Source: Prillingera fragicola (Eukaryota > Basidiomycota > Tremellomycetes > Trichosporonales > Trichosporonaceae). Taken from it: a stretch of 64,000 nucleotides of DNA. The translations under genes were made by a program, and so were the position numbers. The notes below the pieces were generated by a model. The model saw only the letters and a list, made by a program, of their open reading frames with translations. It was not told the DNA's origin and did not search any database. The DNA lies in assembly GCA_002335605.1 (NCBI GenBank), contig BEDY01000013.1:310001-374000 (forward strand), given 5' to 3'. Shown here piece by piece: positions 44,419-55,553 of this stretch. How positions within the stretch are numbered: the first letter of the stretch is position 1; each line of letters starts with the position of its first letter.

Positions 44419-46566
44419 AGCCGCACTTGGAGGTGGAGAGCTGAAGCCGAGCCGATCAAGCCGGTGCAGACTGCAAGTAAACACCTACACACTTGCTCTC
44501 CACCCACCTTCACGTCGTCCTCACAGCCGCATCTCGATTTTAAACTCATCGCGGCCCCTGCGCGGCCGCTGTCCCCAATGGGGCTCCCTGTCGCTGCATC
44601 CGTCCACGGGATCCGAAGCCCACCTCGAGGCCAGCACCCCTCATGTCCGGCAGCCTCTCGGGTTTGTCGGCTGTGCTGCAACCACTCGTCTTGCTCAAGA
44701 ATCGGCTGCAGAGCGATCAAATGGCATGTCTCGCAAGTGCAGCTTTACAGCTGCATATGGAGCTCAAAGTCGACGCTTTGGCACTGTACCGAAAGTGGCG
44801 GCTGCGATTGCCACTGCGGGAGCACCATGGGCTGACGTCCAGACACGGATTGACACACGTAGTCCGACAAGTGGTGCGGGACGATTTCACTCTGGGGAGG
44901 AACAGTGTTGCCAGTAGCACGGAGGACCTCAGCTGCGGCCCGCAGTGCCCATACCTGACGACCAGAATCCCCGGTGTGGCAAAGTTGTACCTGCTCGTGT
45001 TCCGGTCGGAGATGGCGAGGATGCCATGTTTTCCACGACCGCCACGACAACACCAGACGGGAACAGCAGAACAACACTGTCGTCTGGTCGTCTGGTGGAC
45101 ACTTGTTGGGGCCTTTGCCACGAGTGTGGCACCATCACAGTCATCAACGCTCGCTACGGGTGCGTACTTCTGCGAGAAACTCTGACAGCAGTCCAGCTTG
45201 TACGAGTACCACTCATTGGGGCGCCTTGCCTCTGTTCGCGACAGGCGTTCGCGGCCTGTCAAGGCTTCCAGCAGCAGCGTCCGGGATGTACCGTGCCCTG
45301 GCCTCTGTTAGGTAATCTACGACAAGTGGAAGCAGCTGGCAGGACGTGCTCTTGCAATACGCCCAGAGTCCCAGCTTTCTGGCAGCGCCGTCACAGCCGC
45401 CACGCTCGCCACGGTCCTCACCTCGCCCGCTGCGTCAAGACGCGCATGCAGGTCGCTCCAAAGGCGAATCCGACCAGGCCGGCTCTAGGACACATCGTCA
45501 CTGTGGGTGTGAACGCTTTGCGGATGAGGTGACCAGGACTCGGCCGTTCGGGCTTCTGCGCTGGTTCCCTCCGTATCTCGCAAAGCCAGCTCGGCCGGCG
45601 CGCGCGCGTGGCCTGCTGTCTTCCACGCGCGAGTGACGATTGACCTCAGCTTCTGTACCGGCAGCATGAGAAAGCGCGAGGGCATACCGCTCTGAGGCAC
45701 CCACGTGCACCCCGACCCACCACTTAACGCACCGAACCTAGTTGCACCTCGCGGACGAGGTCTTAATTTGTTTGTGGTTGTAAGCATTGGCACAGACAAA
45801 TACCACAGCCGTTGAGGCTGCTCCCCATTGGGGATGGAACATGCATCACATCTCTGAACCACGTCGAGACATACACTTCCTTACATGCGAAGCAAGAGAC
45901 TTGGAACGAAGAGAAACACAAAAACAAACGGTCACTGCCGCCACCGTCGCGTGCGCATGGTCCTCGCTGCGATTTCGGTGACCTGGGCGTCGAATCCCCC
46001 TGCGTCATGCGGCTTGCTACACGGCGCTCGGGACGGGGCCACGAGGAACGGCGTGCGGCGTCAGAGGCGCGTGCGCTGGGACGGGCAAGAGGCCGCGTAG
46101 ATCCAGTGAGTCGTACCTGACCGGGCCGGACGCTGCACTGCAGTGCAGTGGAGCAGCAGCGCGTCGCGTCCCCTCGCTGCTTGGCTGTGCCTCGGACGGA
46201 GAGTGCGTCCCCCTGAAGAGAGCTAGTCTGAGAGGCACCGGCACTGCAGAAGAGAACGGACGTTTCAGTGCTAGCACGTTTGTACACAAACAATGCGACG
46301 AGTGGACGATGGAGAGAGGACGAAAGAGGGTGAGCGTCAGTCAGGCTGCAGAGTGTGCACTGTGCACTGTCTGTTGTGTATGTGCATATCCCGTTCTCTA
46401 GCACCGCCCAGAGTCCATTGAGCACAGCGCTGTCTGTCTCTCTGCGGCGTCTTGGTGGAATGTTTGTTCTTCTATAGAGTTTGTTGTTCCCTGAAGAGTG
46501 ATCCCTGATTGTTGCCTGTCCAAACAGCATCCAGCGGCGGCCATGCGGCCCTGTTCCCGGTGCACT

Positions 46567-46609
46567 TGCTGCTGCTGCTGCTCCTCCTGCTGCTCCTCCT
46601 GCTCCTGTG
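46567..46609. repeat. CTG/CTC trinucleotide tract
   Basis: A run of CTG and CTC triplets in the upstream region of the lectin-domain gene. It also lies inside a spurious minus-strand frame, where it reads as a run of Ser/Arg or Ala. Confidence 0.7.
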
Positions 46610-46746
46610 CATCTCAGCAGCAGTGCAAGAGCAGCACCACATGGAGCACCCCATTCCCCCGCGGCGTACACACTACTCGTGTTGTTGTACCCACTCTTGT
46701 TTTCTGTTTACGGCAATCCACTCCCCCTGACCAACCCTCATTCTCC

Positions 46747-46752
46747 ATATAA
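46747..46752 (+). promoter_or_regulatory. TATA box of the lectin-domain gene
   Basis: CCATATAAC, 92 bp before the ATG at 46839, followed by a C-rich leader with little G, as in other strongly expressed genes of this window. Confidence 0.6.
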
Positions 46753-46838
46753 CACTCCCCCTCTTCACCGCCAACCCTCATCCCCACCACCCCTTCACAA
46801 CTACCAACTACAGTCGCTCACTCAGCACCCTACACACA

Positions 46839-47753
46839 ATGCTCGCCAAGCTCCTCGCCGCCACCCTCCTCGCCACGGCCGTCTTTGCCCAGGACGACTG
46901 CGACCCCATCACCACCGCGCCCCCCGTCGACCCCACCCCGCCCGTCACCAACGGCGCCGCCATCCACCCCAACGGAAACTCGGCAAAGTGCGTCGACGTC
47001 CAGTCGGCGAACTTTAGCAACGGCACCCCCGTTACTGTGTAAGTGTCGAGAGAGCGAGCGAGCGCGCGAGCGAGACGCCAAAGGTGGGCCGGGCACAGCC
47101 GCGTCGGGCACTGCCTGGCGTCAAGTCACTACAGTCCACACTACAGAGTTCATACTGCTCAATGCCCATCCGGGCATTCACAGTGCCGGCGTCGCCGCCG
47201 CTGTTGCGGATTGGCCGACGCCGCTGCAGGTTTGTGGCGCTCGGGCCCTGGTTGTGCCATCTGCGCCCTGCCTTGGCAGTGGCTGGTGGCCTGGGCGAGG
47301 CTTGACATGCTGCGTCCCACCTCACCTCACCTGCCGTCGCACTATTGCGCTCGCTACCGCTCGCCGCTCGCCGCTCGCTGCTTGCCCGTGCTTGGCTAAC
47401 ACCCCAGCTACGACTGCAACAACACGAACGCGCAAAAGTTCGCCGTCGGCCGCGGCAACGGCCAGGTCAAGGTGCAGGGCCAGAACCTCTGCCTCGACGC
47501 GGGCGAGAACCCCGCCAACGGCTCCAAGGTCAAGGTCTGGCAGTGCTACCCGGGCCTCAAGCAGCAGCAGTGGTGGTACACGGACGACGACCGGATCGCC
47601 CTCACCAACCAGGGTCTCTGCCTCGACCTCACCGACGGGTCGCTCCAGAACGGCTCCCAGCTCCAGGTCTGGGAGTGTGCTACTGGCAACACCAACCAGG
47701 TCTGGACTACCGGCAACCTTGCCGCGCGCCGCTTCCGTCGTCGTCGCATCTAA
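46839..47753 (+). CDS. Secreted protein with one ricin-B-type (beta-trefoil) lectin domain, 181 aa
   Basis: Exons 46839-47038 and 47408-47753. It has a signal peptide (1-17, ending AVFAQ) and a short Pro/Thr linker. One R-type beta-trefoil domain (about 38-168) follows, with the three repeats visible: CVDVQSANFSNGTPVTVYDC, LCLDAGENPANGSKVKVWQC and LCLDLTDGSLQNGSQLQVWEC, each followed by a Q-x-W-like end (QKFAV, QQWWY, NQVW). Such domains bind galactose-type or other glycans. No catalytic domain is attached, so this is a lone carbohydrate-binding protein. The tail after the domain is strongly basic (ARRFRRRRI), which is unusual. The intron is 369 nt, seven times the usual length here. Several N-glycosylation sites are present. 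Confidence 0.9.
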
Positions 47754-48240
47754 GCGACGTCGTGCTGCGATGGGATAACCCTACTTTACACCCCCTTATG
47801 GACTATTACGACCCTCTCTCCTTCGTTGCGTTTGGTCTAGTACCCCTTTGCTGTAGCCATGAACAGCTGCGCGTGCGTGCGGGCGTGGGACGCAGGTGTG
47901 GTACTAATAGTTGCACGAACGGGCAACTGACTTGCTGGCGAGTGAAAGTGACGAGCTGCCCAGTATGGAGGAGGATGTTTGCTGCGGATGGCAAGACCGG
48001 AGACATGCCCTGAGGTCGAGATACCTGAATCCGAGACGTCTCTGTGGAGACATACGACCAGACATACGGCCATGCGGCATGCAGAGCCCAGCTGCTGGCC
48101 ACACAAGTGCAGTGCACAGCCGTGCAGGGCAGTGCAGGCAAGCCTAGAGCCATGACATGAGGTCGCCGAGGCCGAGGTGGACCAGTGGCACTGCGACGGA
48201 CACTGATGAGGACGACGCACGTGTTCTCGTCTACCTGTTT

Positions 48241-48352
48241 GGCTGTCTCGCGTCTGGCTGTCTGGCTGGGCTGGGTGGGCTGGCTAGCTGGGCTGGCTAG
48301 CTAGCTACCTGGCCACCTGGTTGGCTGGCTGGCTAGCTATGTGGCTGGGTAG
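48241..48352. repeat. Imperfect GGCT/GGCTAGCT tandem repeat
   Basis: About 110 bp built of TGGCTGG, GGCTAGCT and TGGC units with frequent variation, a decayed tetranucleotide satellite. Confidence 0.8.
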
Positions 48353-49595
48353 CAAGGAAGCGGATGACGAGGCTATGAACCCGCGCAGCGAGTAGCTGGC
48401 TAGAGTGGCTGTGAGTGGTCAGCGCGGCGTTCCGTGGGGTCGAGAATGTGTTTCCTGGACTGACGCGTGCGAGTCATTGACAGGTTCCTTTCGTCTTAGC
48501 CCATGGCGCGAGTCTTGCAGTTCCATGTCAAAACCCTCTGGCCAGTCGGCATCCCGGAGCGAACGCGTCAAGCGTTTCCAGCGGAGGTCGCCTCGGTCCG
48601 TCCCTGTTGTTGTCCGTTCAAGGCTTGAGTCTGCCAGCTGCCAGACCTTGACAAAGCCCCATGCGACTCTAAGGTCTGCCTGCTCGCGACGCCCAGAATA
48701 AGACGCCGAGACTGAAGATGCCACATGAGATTTGACGCGCCTGTCTTTCGGGCTTGAGGCGCAGCTGCCAGCATCCGCTATAGAAGCCAGCATGTACGGT
48801 CGTCTCCTGCCGCAGCATACCGCTACGTTCATGACGCATCAGCCCACGACTCCCAGCTCCAGCTCCAGCCAGGCGCAGTGAAGCCAGTGACCTCACTGTT
48901 CCTCGGAGGTCATTGGGCCGTTCCTCGACGTTTGCCTGGCTACACCCGTCATGGCCGCGAGCTGGGCTGAGCCGTTGGAGTTCTCGGCATGACTTATCAC
49001 TGCATCGACGCTCGAGACGTCCTTGGGCTCCAGGAGTCGTTGCATCCACGCAGCGCGCCTCACCTTGCCCTGCAAGCTTACAGAGCTACCCCAGTGACAT
49101 GTCGCATACCCCAGTGCCAGACCCAGTGCCAACCATCACAGCAGCTGGGCAGCCACCAACCACGTTCCTGCCGCATCCACATCCCAGTTGTCCCAGTAGT
49201 TCCTGCGCGCATCATCATTCCAACCTCAACCACATCCCAGGCCCGGGGCTAGAGTTGCGAGCACGAAACCGCCTGGGCCGTGGGCCGCGTTGGCCCCACG
49301 GCGTTGTCAGATACCCCGACCAGCCATTAATCCGGCGTTCGAACGCGTTTCGAACACTTCCAGCGCCGCTCCTCCTGGTTCCTCCAACACTGGTGGGCTG
49401 CTCTGTTGGGTGCAGGCCGTGCGGGGGAGAGAGAAAGACACCTAGGGGCATGGCTGCTTGTCTAGAAGACCGTTCCACTGTTTCGACCCAGGTACACACT
49501 CGCTGGCTCGATTATTACGACACAAAGTAGATGTACGCACTAACGACAGACGTGCTCAGCGAGGTGGTTGTCATGGAGCTGCCCACTGTGATCAC

Positions 49596-49604
49596 GATAT
49601 AAAG
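49596..49604 (+). promoter_or_regulatory. TATA box of the small secreted protein gene
   Basis: GATATAAAG, about 160 bp before the ATG at 49758. The leader between them contains GCCGCAACTT twice. Confidence 0.55.
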
Positions 49605-49757
49605 CTGGGGGGCTACATGCCATATCCCTCTTCTGCATTCTAGACTCACCGCAGCAACTTTGAAGAAACCACCATCCATCGCCGCAACTTGAACAATCGT
49701 AAGCCGCAACTTGCAAGCCATCGTAAGCGCAATGTGGCACCACAACCTAACACCCAG

Positions 49758-50051
49758 ATGAAGTTCTCCCTCCTACCCCTCCTCGCCCTCGCGGCTCCCA
49801 TCCTCGCCGCGCCCCTCCCCGACGCGGACGCGGACGCCGCCCCCCTCGCCGACGCCGAAGCCGCGCCGTACGCCCCCGAGGCGGCGCGAGACTACGTCCC
49901 CCCGCCGGTATTCTGGAACGCGACCATGTGGTGGATCACCAACACGATCTACTGGGGCCACACCACCGTGTGGGCGAACGAGCCCCGGAACGACCAGGGG
50001 GTCGTCATGCACGTCATTGACGGCAAGGCTGTTACTGTGCGTTTCTTGTGA
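49758..50051 (+). CDS. Small secreted Trp-rich protein, 97 aa
   Basis: Family not recognised. Single exon. It has a clear signal peptide (MKFSLLPLLALAAPILAAP). An Asp/Ala-rich spacer of repeated DADAD/ADAEAAP units follows (about 20-48), which could be a propeptide. The compact C-terminal domain has five Trp within 20 residues (FWNATMWW, IYWGHTTVW) and ends GVVMHVIDGKAVTVRFL. It contains no Cys, unlike many small secreted fungal proteins. TATA promoter and strongly C-biased codons suggest high expression. Function is unknown. Confidence 0.65.
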   Translation: MKFSLLPLLALAAPILAAPLPDADADAAPLADAEAAPYAPEAARDYVPPPVFWNATMWWITNTIYWGHTTVWANEPRNDQGVVMHVIDGKAVTVRFL

Positions 50052-50357
50052 GGCCGCGGGGGGTTGTTGTAGCGCTAGAGTGAATGTATTGTATTGCCTT
50101 GGCTGCGAGGAGGTAGCAGACGCCGTGATTCGCACTTCTTACGTATGGTGCGAAGGGAGGTGGAGAGGTACATGGTGAGCGTTGCCTTGACGATGCCACT
50201 GTCGATCACGCGCACTCGGTATTCATGCCTGGCCACTGGAGCTGCTCTCGCTACTGAACGCCAGCGATAGCCACTGATAGTCATGAACGGAAGTACCTGG
50301 ATATCAGTAACATCGCAGCAGCGGACGTCTTCAGACTATGCATGATTCTACAAACAC
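50052..50357. other. Short intergenic region (convergent)
   Basis: 306 bp between convergent genes; nothing beyond 3' flanks is seen. Confidence 0.4.
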
Positions 50358-50781
50358 CTAAGCAGCAGCTACCCGTCAGCCCACCCCGACACCACGACTC
50401 ACCATCAATCTGGTCCAGGAGGTCCTTTGCCTCGCCCTCGCCAATCTCCTTGAGGATCCGCTTGAGGGCCTGGACGTACTTGTTCTTTGCGTCGTCCTGG
50501 TTCATGCCGTTGTGCTCGTGCCATGCGTTCCACTCCTTGGCCTCTTGCTTGCCGCTCGGCTCCTTGTCCTTGCAGTCGCCGTCGGTCGCCTGCTTGTGCA
50601 GGCCGTTGAGCTGCGGTGTCAGGTACTGTCGCGGCGGCAGGGTGGCTGGGACTCGAGAGTACTAGCCACGCAGGAGGCTCACCTCGAGCTTCTGCTCCTT
50701 GGTGAACTGGACCTTGCCCGAGGGAGGCAGGTTGGTCACGATAGAGGTGGCCTCTTCGAAGATGGCGTTGAGGTTGGTCAT
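50358..50781 (-). CDS. acb1: Acyl-CoA-binding protein, 105 aa
   Basis: Cytosolic carrier of long-chain acyl-CoA esters. Exons 50683-50781, 50403-50610 and 50358-50368 (the last only 11 nt, coding Ala-Ala and stop). The ACBP four-helix fold is complete: FEEATSIVTNLPP, an acyl-CoA contact region with LNGLHKQATDGDC, then KEWNAWHEHNGMNQDDAKNKYVQALKRIL. The usual YxLYKQAT is changed to LNGLHKQAT, so one conserved Tyr is missing. The alternative acceptor 17 nt upstream would add the residues YLTPQ but break phase. The last tiny exon is inferred because it gives a natural stop; reading through the donor instead would add unrelated residues. Confidence 0.87.
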
Positions 50782-53334
50782 TTTGTCAGTGTGGTGGGTA
50801 TGTACAGCAGGAATGGGTAAGAGTATAACGTCAAGGACAGCGTAGCATTACTTCTATACTAGTCAGAGCTGGCGGGGAGCATGGAGGAACAATCTTGATG
50901 GCAGTGGGTGGTGGTGTCAAAAAGAAAATGACGTCAGCCACCACCATGACGTCCCGTTCTACCTCTCCATGCGGGTCGAACTTGTCATTAACTTTGAAGA
51001 AAAAGAGGGATGCACATGTACATAGATGACGACACTGCACGCGAGGAGCATGCCGAACGCGCGTGGGGACGGGTAGGCTCATGGGCTGACGTGAGGAGTG
51101 TCGATCATCGGCGACTCCTAGTGGCTGACGTGAGGAATAGTCGATCATCGGGCGAACAATGAGTAGCCTGACGCATGGTGGTAGTCAAAACTACTGTCAA
51201 AGGACCCGCTGTGTGGGGTAGGAGTCTGAACGCAGCGAGAAGTGGAAAGAGATCACACGCGCGTGGAGCCAACTCATCCTCCTTCGACAACCCCAGCCGA
51301 GGGACACTACTGCGCCTCTCGGGCCCGAAGACGAGGCTTTTCGGTGTTACTGGCAGGACGTGTCACAGCGAGCGTGCCAGGCAAGCCTCTACTTAGGCCT
51401 ACTATACGCATCGGCTGCGGTGGCTTGAAGCAAAGATCTTGTCCGTAGTGGAGATTACAACGATCTCGAACTCTGATTCAGTACGAGTGGCCGAGAATAG
51501 CGACGCATATCGCCGTGTGCTCGCTTGGATCTGTGTAGCTGGATGCAATGAGGTCGATTGACCCGTAGCCTGTAGAACCCAGAGGAGGATGATGGCAGGA
51601 GGGCAGTGGTCGTGCTCGCGGAAGCCCAAGTGATCAGGCAATCATGGCACCAAACAATCATGACACCAAACAAATCGACGCGCGCGGCAAGAAACCTCTC
51701 GTGAGCACTCATCCGAGAGTATTTCGTACACATCACCTACGACCACTCAACACAACCGGGTGGTCCTTACCGGTCTCGGACGCGGTTCTCGGCGTACGAG
51801 TAGGGCCGCTGGAAACAAGCTCTGCTGCCCACCACTGCTGATCACGGGACGATCAACATTGCGTCCGAGAAGCCCGGCGTACCATGAGGGGTGTTAGACG
51901 GTGGCACCGCCGGCCCCCGGCATGCCCGTCCAGCGACCAGCAAGAGTTGGATGGGCGAGCTGCACACGGGCAACACCGACCCGCTCGCGCGGCACGACAG
52001 GCACTCACGTTTGGCAGAGGAACAGTGCCTCTCAATGTCCATATTCTTTGCGTCAACACTGAACTCGACTCCACACTGCTGCCAGCGGCAGCGATCAGCT
52101 GCCCTTGCACTAGCACATGTATTGGGGCATGCAAAGGCTTTCGGTTTGCTGTTTTACGCACAGAGAAACCCATGCAGAAAGCGTCGTGAATGCCGTAGCT
52201 ATAGTCGGCACGCGTGGGCCTTTATAGCTCGTCTCACCTCACGTCCGCAGCCTCGGTTGCGGTAGTCTTTCCGTGCAACAAGTCAGCTGGTGCAGCGTTC
52301 TGCGCTAGGTGTCATCCGATAGAGGTCAGCAGGCGTGTTATCGTCGTGTGCGTCCACTGCCGCAGCGTGTTACTAGATACCGATGATGACACCTCGGGAT
52401 GTCGCAACGCTCAGACGAGCAGAAACAGGCCGCAGGTACAATATACTACCTGATGCTGGCGCATGACCGACCTCGCTGGAGCGCACGCCCTCGCTCTGAA
52501 AGCCGAGCCTCCGTCCTCGAATAGACTCATGCAGAGCACAGCGCGTGGGATGTCGACAGAAACTTCCCCCAGAGTATTCCGGCAATGACATGTCTGACCG
52601 ATGACCGCTACGACGTGAGCAACCCTTGGTCACTGCCCACTCGTGTGCAGATCCGTTCCGCAGTCGTCGCCGGTTTGGGTTCCTGCTTGCCGAGCTGCCG
52701 AGTCGGCACGAGATGAGAAGAGCAGCAGGACCCACATGGCCCCACGGGGTGCAGCCCTGCGGCCCGGCATTGAGCTTGGGAGCTTCGTTAAACCCGCCTC
52801 TTGCGCAGGGACGAAGGACATGCGCAGTACGAGGTCGAGCAGTGACTGGCCAACGTCAACATCCGACCGATAACCCTATACGCCGGCGGGGTGGAAAGGG
52901 TTCACGCACGTATTTTTAGCCCTTCTGGCAGAAACAATGTTAAAGACCTCGAGAGCAGATCGAGCAGTGGCTTGCCGTCGAGGTGGTCCTCGGTGAGCAG
53001 CGGCATGGGCCGCACTGTTACACAACCTCCGAACATGTCTTCTCTCCAGGGACCCCGCAGAACAGCTCCAGTACTCAATTTACCCGTCCACTCCAGCCGG
53101 AATGACGAGCAGCCGATCAACACCTCACGTCCTCAGACGTCGACCCCACACATGCCGGGAGACCCTCGAGGGCGCGCCGCAGCGGCCATTATCATGGGGC
53201 CGGCGATGCCACGGCATCCTCCCAGCTCTGGTATAAGATGTCGAGCGTGGGGCTCTCTGGGGTATCTTTATCCCCGGATCCCCAGACCTAGGCCTCACGC
53301 ACTCTCACCACTCGTACACTACTGAACAACCACA
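50782..53334. other. Long intergenic region with no gene seen
   Basis: 2.55 kb. I find only overlapping short frames on both strands, none with motifs or consistent splice structure. No tRNA-like fold was noticed. The right end carries a TATA element at 53232-53237. Confidence 0.4.
53232..53237 (+). promoter_or_regulatory. TATA box of the aquaglyceroporin gene
   Basis: GGTATAAGATG, 103 bp before the ATG at 53335. A CACTCTCACCACTCG leader follows. Confidence 0.55.
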
Positions 53335-54557
53335 ATGGCTCACCAGCGCGGCCACCGCGAGCCCGGAGACCTTGAGGGTGGGTCCCTGCCAAAGCTGTTG
53401 CTAACGCCCAGTCGGAGCGGCGGACATGTTCATCCCCCACGAAAAGCCCCACACGGCGCCGCGTGCGCCTCCCCCGGCCTTTCTGACCAAGTGGGAGACG
53501 CACCGTCCGAAGTGGGCCATGGAGATGCTGGCCGAGACGCTTGGTGTGTTCCTGTATTGCTGGGCTGGCATGGTGAGTCGTGTTACAGTGGCAGTGCTGA
53601 CCGCAGGGTGCCACTGTTGCGTTTTTCGTCGGTGCTGCTGAAAAGGAAGAGGGCTTTGGGAGTATCCTCACCGTCGCCATGTGCTACGGGGCTGGTATCA
53701 TGCTAGCTATTATTCTCGCTGGTCCTACCTCTGGCTCCCATCTCAACCCATGCTTTACTATCGCCTTTGCCATCTTCAAGGGATTCGTGAGTCACCTTGT
53801 GGCACAACCCACTAACCAGCAGCCGTGGCGCAAGGTCCCGCAGTACATTGCTGCCCAGATCTTTGGCGGTCTCCTCGCCGGTCTCATCGTGTATGCCCAA
53901 AACTACACCGCTCTGCACGCCATCACCGAGAAGATTATCGCGTCAGGCGCACCCCCCTCGGCCATCTTCTCGCCCCAAGGCCCCGCAGGCACTATCGGGC
54001 TGTACCTCCTGCCGACGGCCCAGATTGGCATTGTCTTTGTCAACGAGATTGTCTGCTCAGCCATACTCGCCCTAGCCGTGTTCGTCATTCTCGACCCCTC
54101 GAACGTATTCATCGCACCCACGACAGGCCCAGTCCTCATCGGTCTCGCCTACTTTGTCGCCGTGGCAAACTTTGCCGGCAACGGCATCGCCCTCAACACT
54201 GCCCGCGACGTCGGCGCCCGCTTCGCCAGCGCAATCATCTGGGGACGCAAGGGCGCCTTCCCGGCACAGTACTCTGCCCTCGCGGCCCTCACCAACATTG
54301 CCGGCACGCTCGTAGGCGCGTCCATCCAGACATTCTTCCTCTCCGACACTGTCCGTCCGCCGACCCAGGCCGCGCTCGCCGCACACCACGCGACAGAGCA
54401 CGCCAACGAGGCCCACCTCCAGCGCGTCATCACTGCAAAGGAGAATGGAGGATACACCAGCGGCTCGGGCATGTCGCGCATCTTTAGCTCGCGTACAGAC
54501 CAGAAGCTCTCCCCTCATGTCGAGCACAAGGAGCTCCAGACGCCTAGCCCGGTGTAG
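53335..54557 (+). CDS. MIP-family aquaglyceroporin with altered NPA boxes, 372 aa
   Basis: Six-TM channel of the major intrinsic protein family, probably for glycerol and/or water across the plasma membrane. Exons 53335-53377, 53412-53572, 53607-53786 and 53823-54557. MEMLAETLGVFLYCWAGMGATVAFF is TM1 and SGSHLNPCFTIAFAIFKGF is the first half-helix. The second half-helix is GNGIALNTARDVGAR. Both Asn are kept (N115, N253), but the boxes read NPC and NTA instead of NPA. The D after NTAR (D257), typical of glycerol facilitators, is present. The N-terminal tail is His/Pro-rich; the C-terminal tail of about 90 residues is Ser/Lys/His-rich and may be regulatory. The acceptor of exon 4 could be one codon upstream. 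Neighbours give no functional hint. Confidence 0.9.
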
Positions 54558-55553
54558 GAGTACATTCATACGATTGTCAGACGTAGTGTCCAAGTGCAGC
54601 TTTGAGTTAGGACAACCTTTGTAGTGAGATGCCAGGGATTGCACCGGTCAGCGAGTGGAACGATCCTCACAGCTGCAGACACGTCGATCATCAGCAGGAT
54701 CGCAGGAGCCAAGCCGAACAACCCTGCCCAATGCCGAGACTGATCTACGCAGGGTAAACAAGCTAGCAAGGTCCAGATCACGCGCACTTCTGCGGCCATG
54801 CAAGTGCTACTGCAGCGACGGCAAAGGGTCACCGCCAACTGCGGGTGTGGACGTCATGGCAGGAATCTGTTGGAGCCCTTCTGCATCGGCTTTCGGCGTT
54901 TTAGCTCATTTCTTTGACGTACGTCGAGCGATGTCGAGAGTGCACTCGCGTCATGCTGCGCAGAGACCTAGCTCACATCTCCTCGGCATGACCGGCAAGA
55001 TCACTGCTGCCAAGCTGCCGAATGCGGCGTCTTGGCTAGCCACGGATAGTGTGTCACTGCCACTCTCCTCGCGGGCGGTGGCAGAGACGCATGAGCTGGG
55101 TTTGTTGACCAGCCCCCGGATCCCGATGTCTCTGGACCACGACAATGGCACAGGAATCGACAGCTGAATGCACACAAGTCGGCCTTTGTCGCTCCAAAAT
55201 GACTCCCTGCAGCGTGAGGCTGTAGACGCTAATGCCGGGCCTTGACGAACCTGCTGCTACGTGCAGTGGTCGGGCCGAGGAGCGTCGAGGAGGAACACTC
55301 TCGGTGCTCGAGGACGCGTGACTGTGGGTCGGCGGCTGTGCGTTGTTGTAGGGTTGACTGACCGGCGTGGGTACGGCATCTTCATGTCAGTGGACAGAGT
55401 AGCACGGTGTCAGGGCGACAATGGCCCAGATCTCGGCATCCAGACAGCGACGGAGTGACCATCAGCTGCGAGCCGCACACGAGCAACATGCCATGCAGAC
55501 TGTATGTACAGTATGTAATGTTATGATTCTATAATACAACCCTGCCCAACGCC
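54558..55553. other. Convergent intergenic region with no gene seen
   Basis: About 1 kb between convergent genes. A 170-codon plus frame (54655-55167) lacks motifs. A TATGTACAGTATGTAATGTTATG stretch near 55500 probably belongs to the 3' ends. Confidence 0.4.

Larger units (their letters stand above)
44314..46838. other. Long intergenic region, uncertain frames
   Basis: 2.5 kb with no supported gene. Long open frames overlap on both strands between 44324 and 45530. One minus-strand stretch (about 44640-44740) reads CTCETCHLIALQPILEQDEWLQH, which has zinc-finger-like spacing but is bounded by stops. The 302-codon minus frame at 45763-46671 passes through a CTG/CTC repeat and lacks motifs. A (GA)n tract lies at 44401-44418. 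The right end is the promoter of the lectin gene. Confidence 0.35.
47754..49757. other. Intergenic region with GGCT repeats
   Basis: 2 kb with no supported gene. It contains the GGCT-type repeat at 48241-48352 and the TATA-bearing promoter of the small secreted protein. Frames at 48419-48832 and 48913-49530 overlap each other antisense and show no motif. Confidence 0.4.

Noticed and set aside
45763..46671. 302-codon minus frame
   Set aside because: It crosses a CTG/CTC repeat and the upstream region of the lectin gene, and shows no domain or splice structure.
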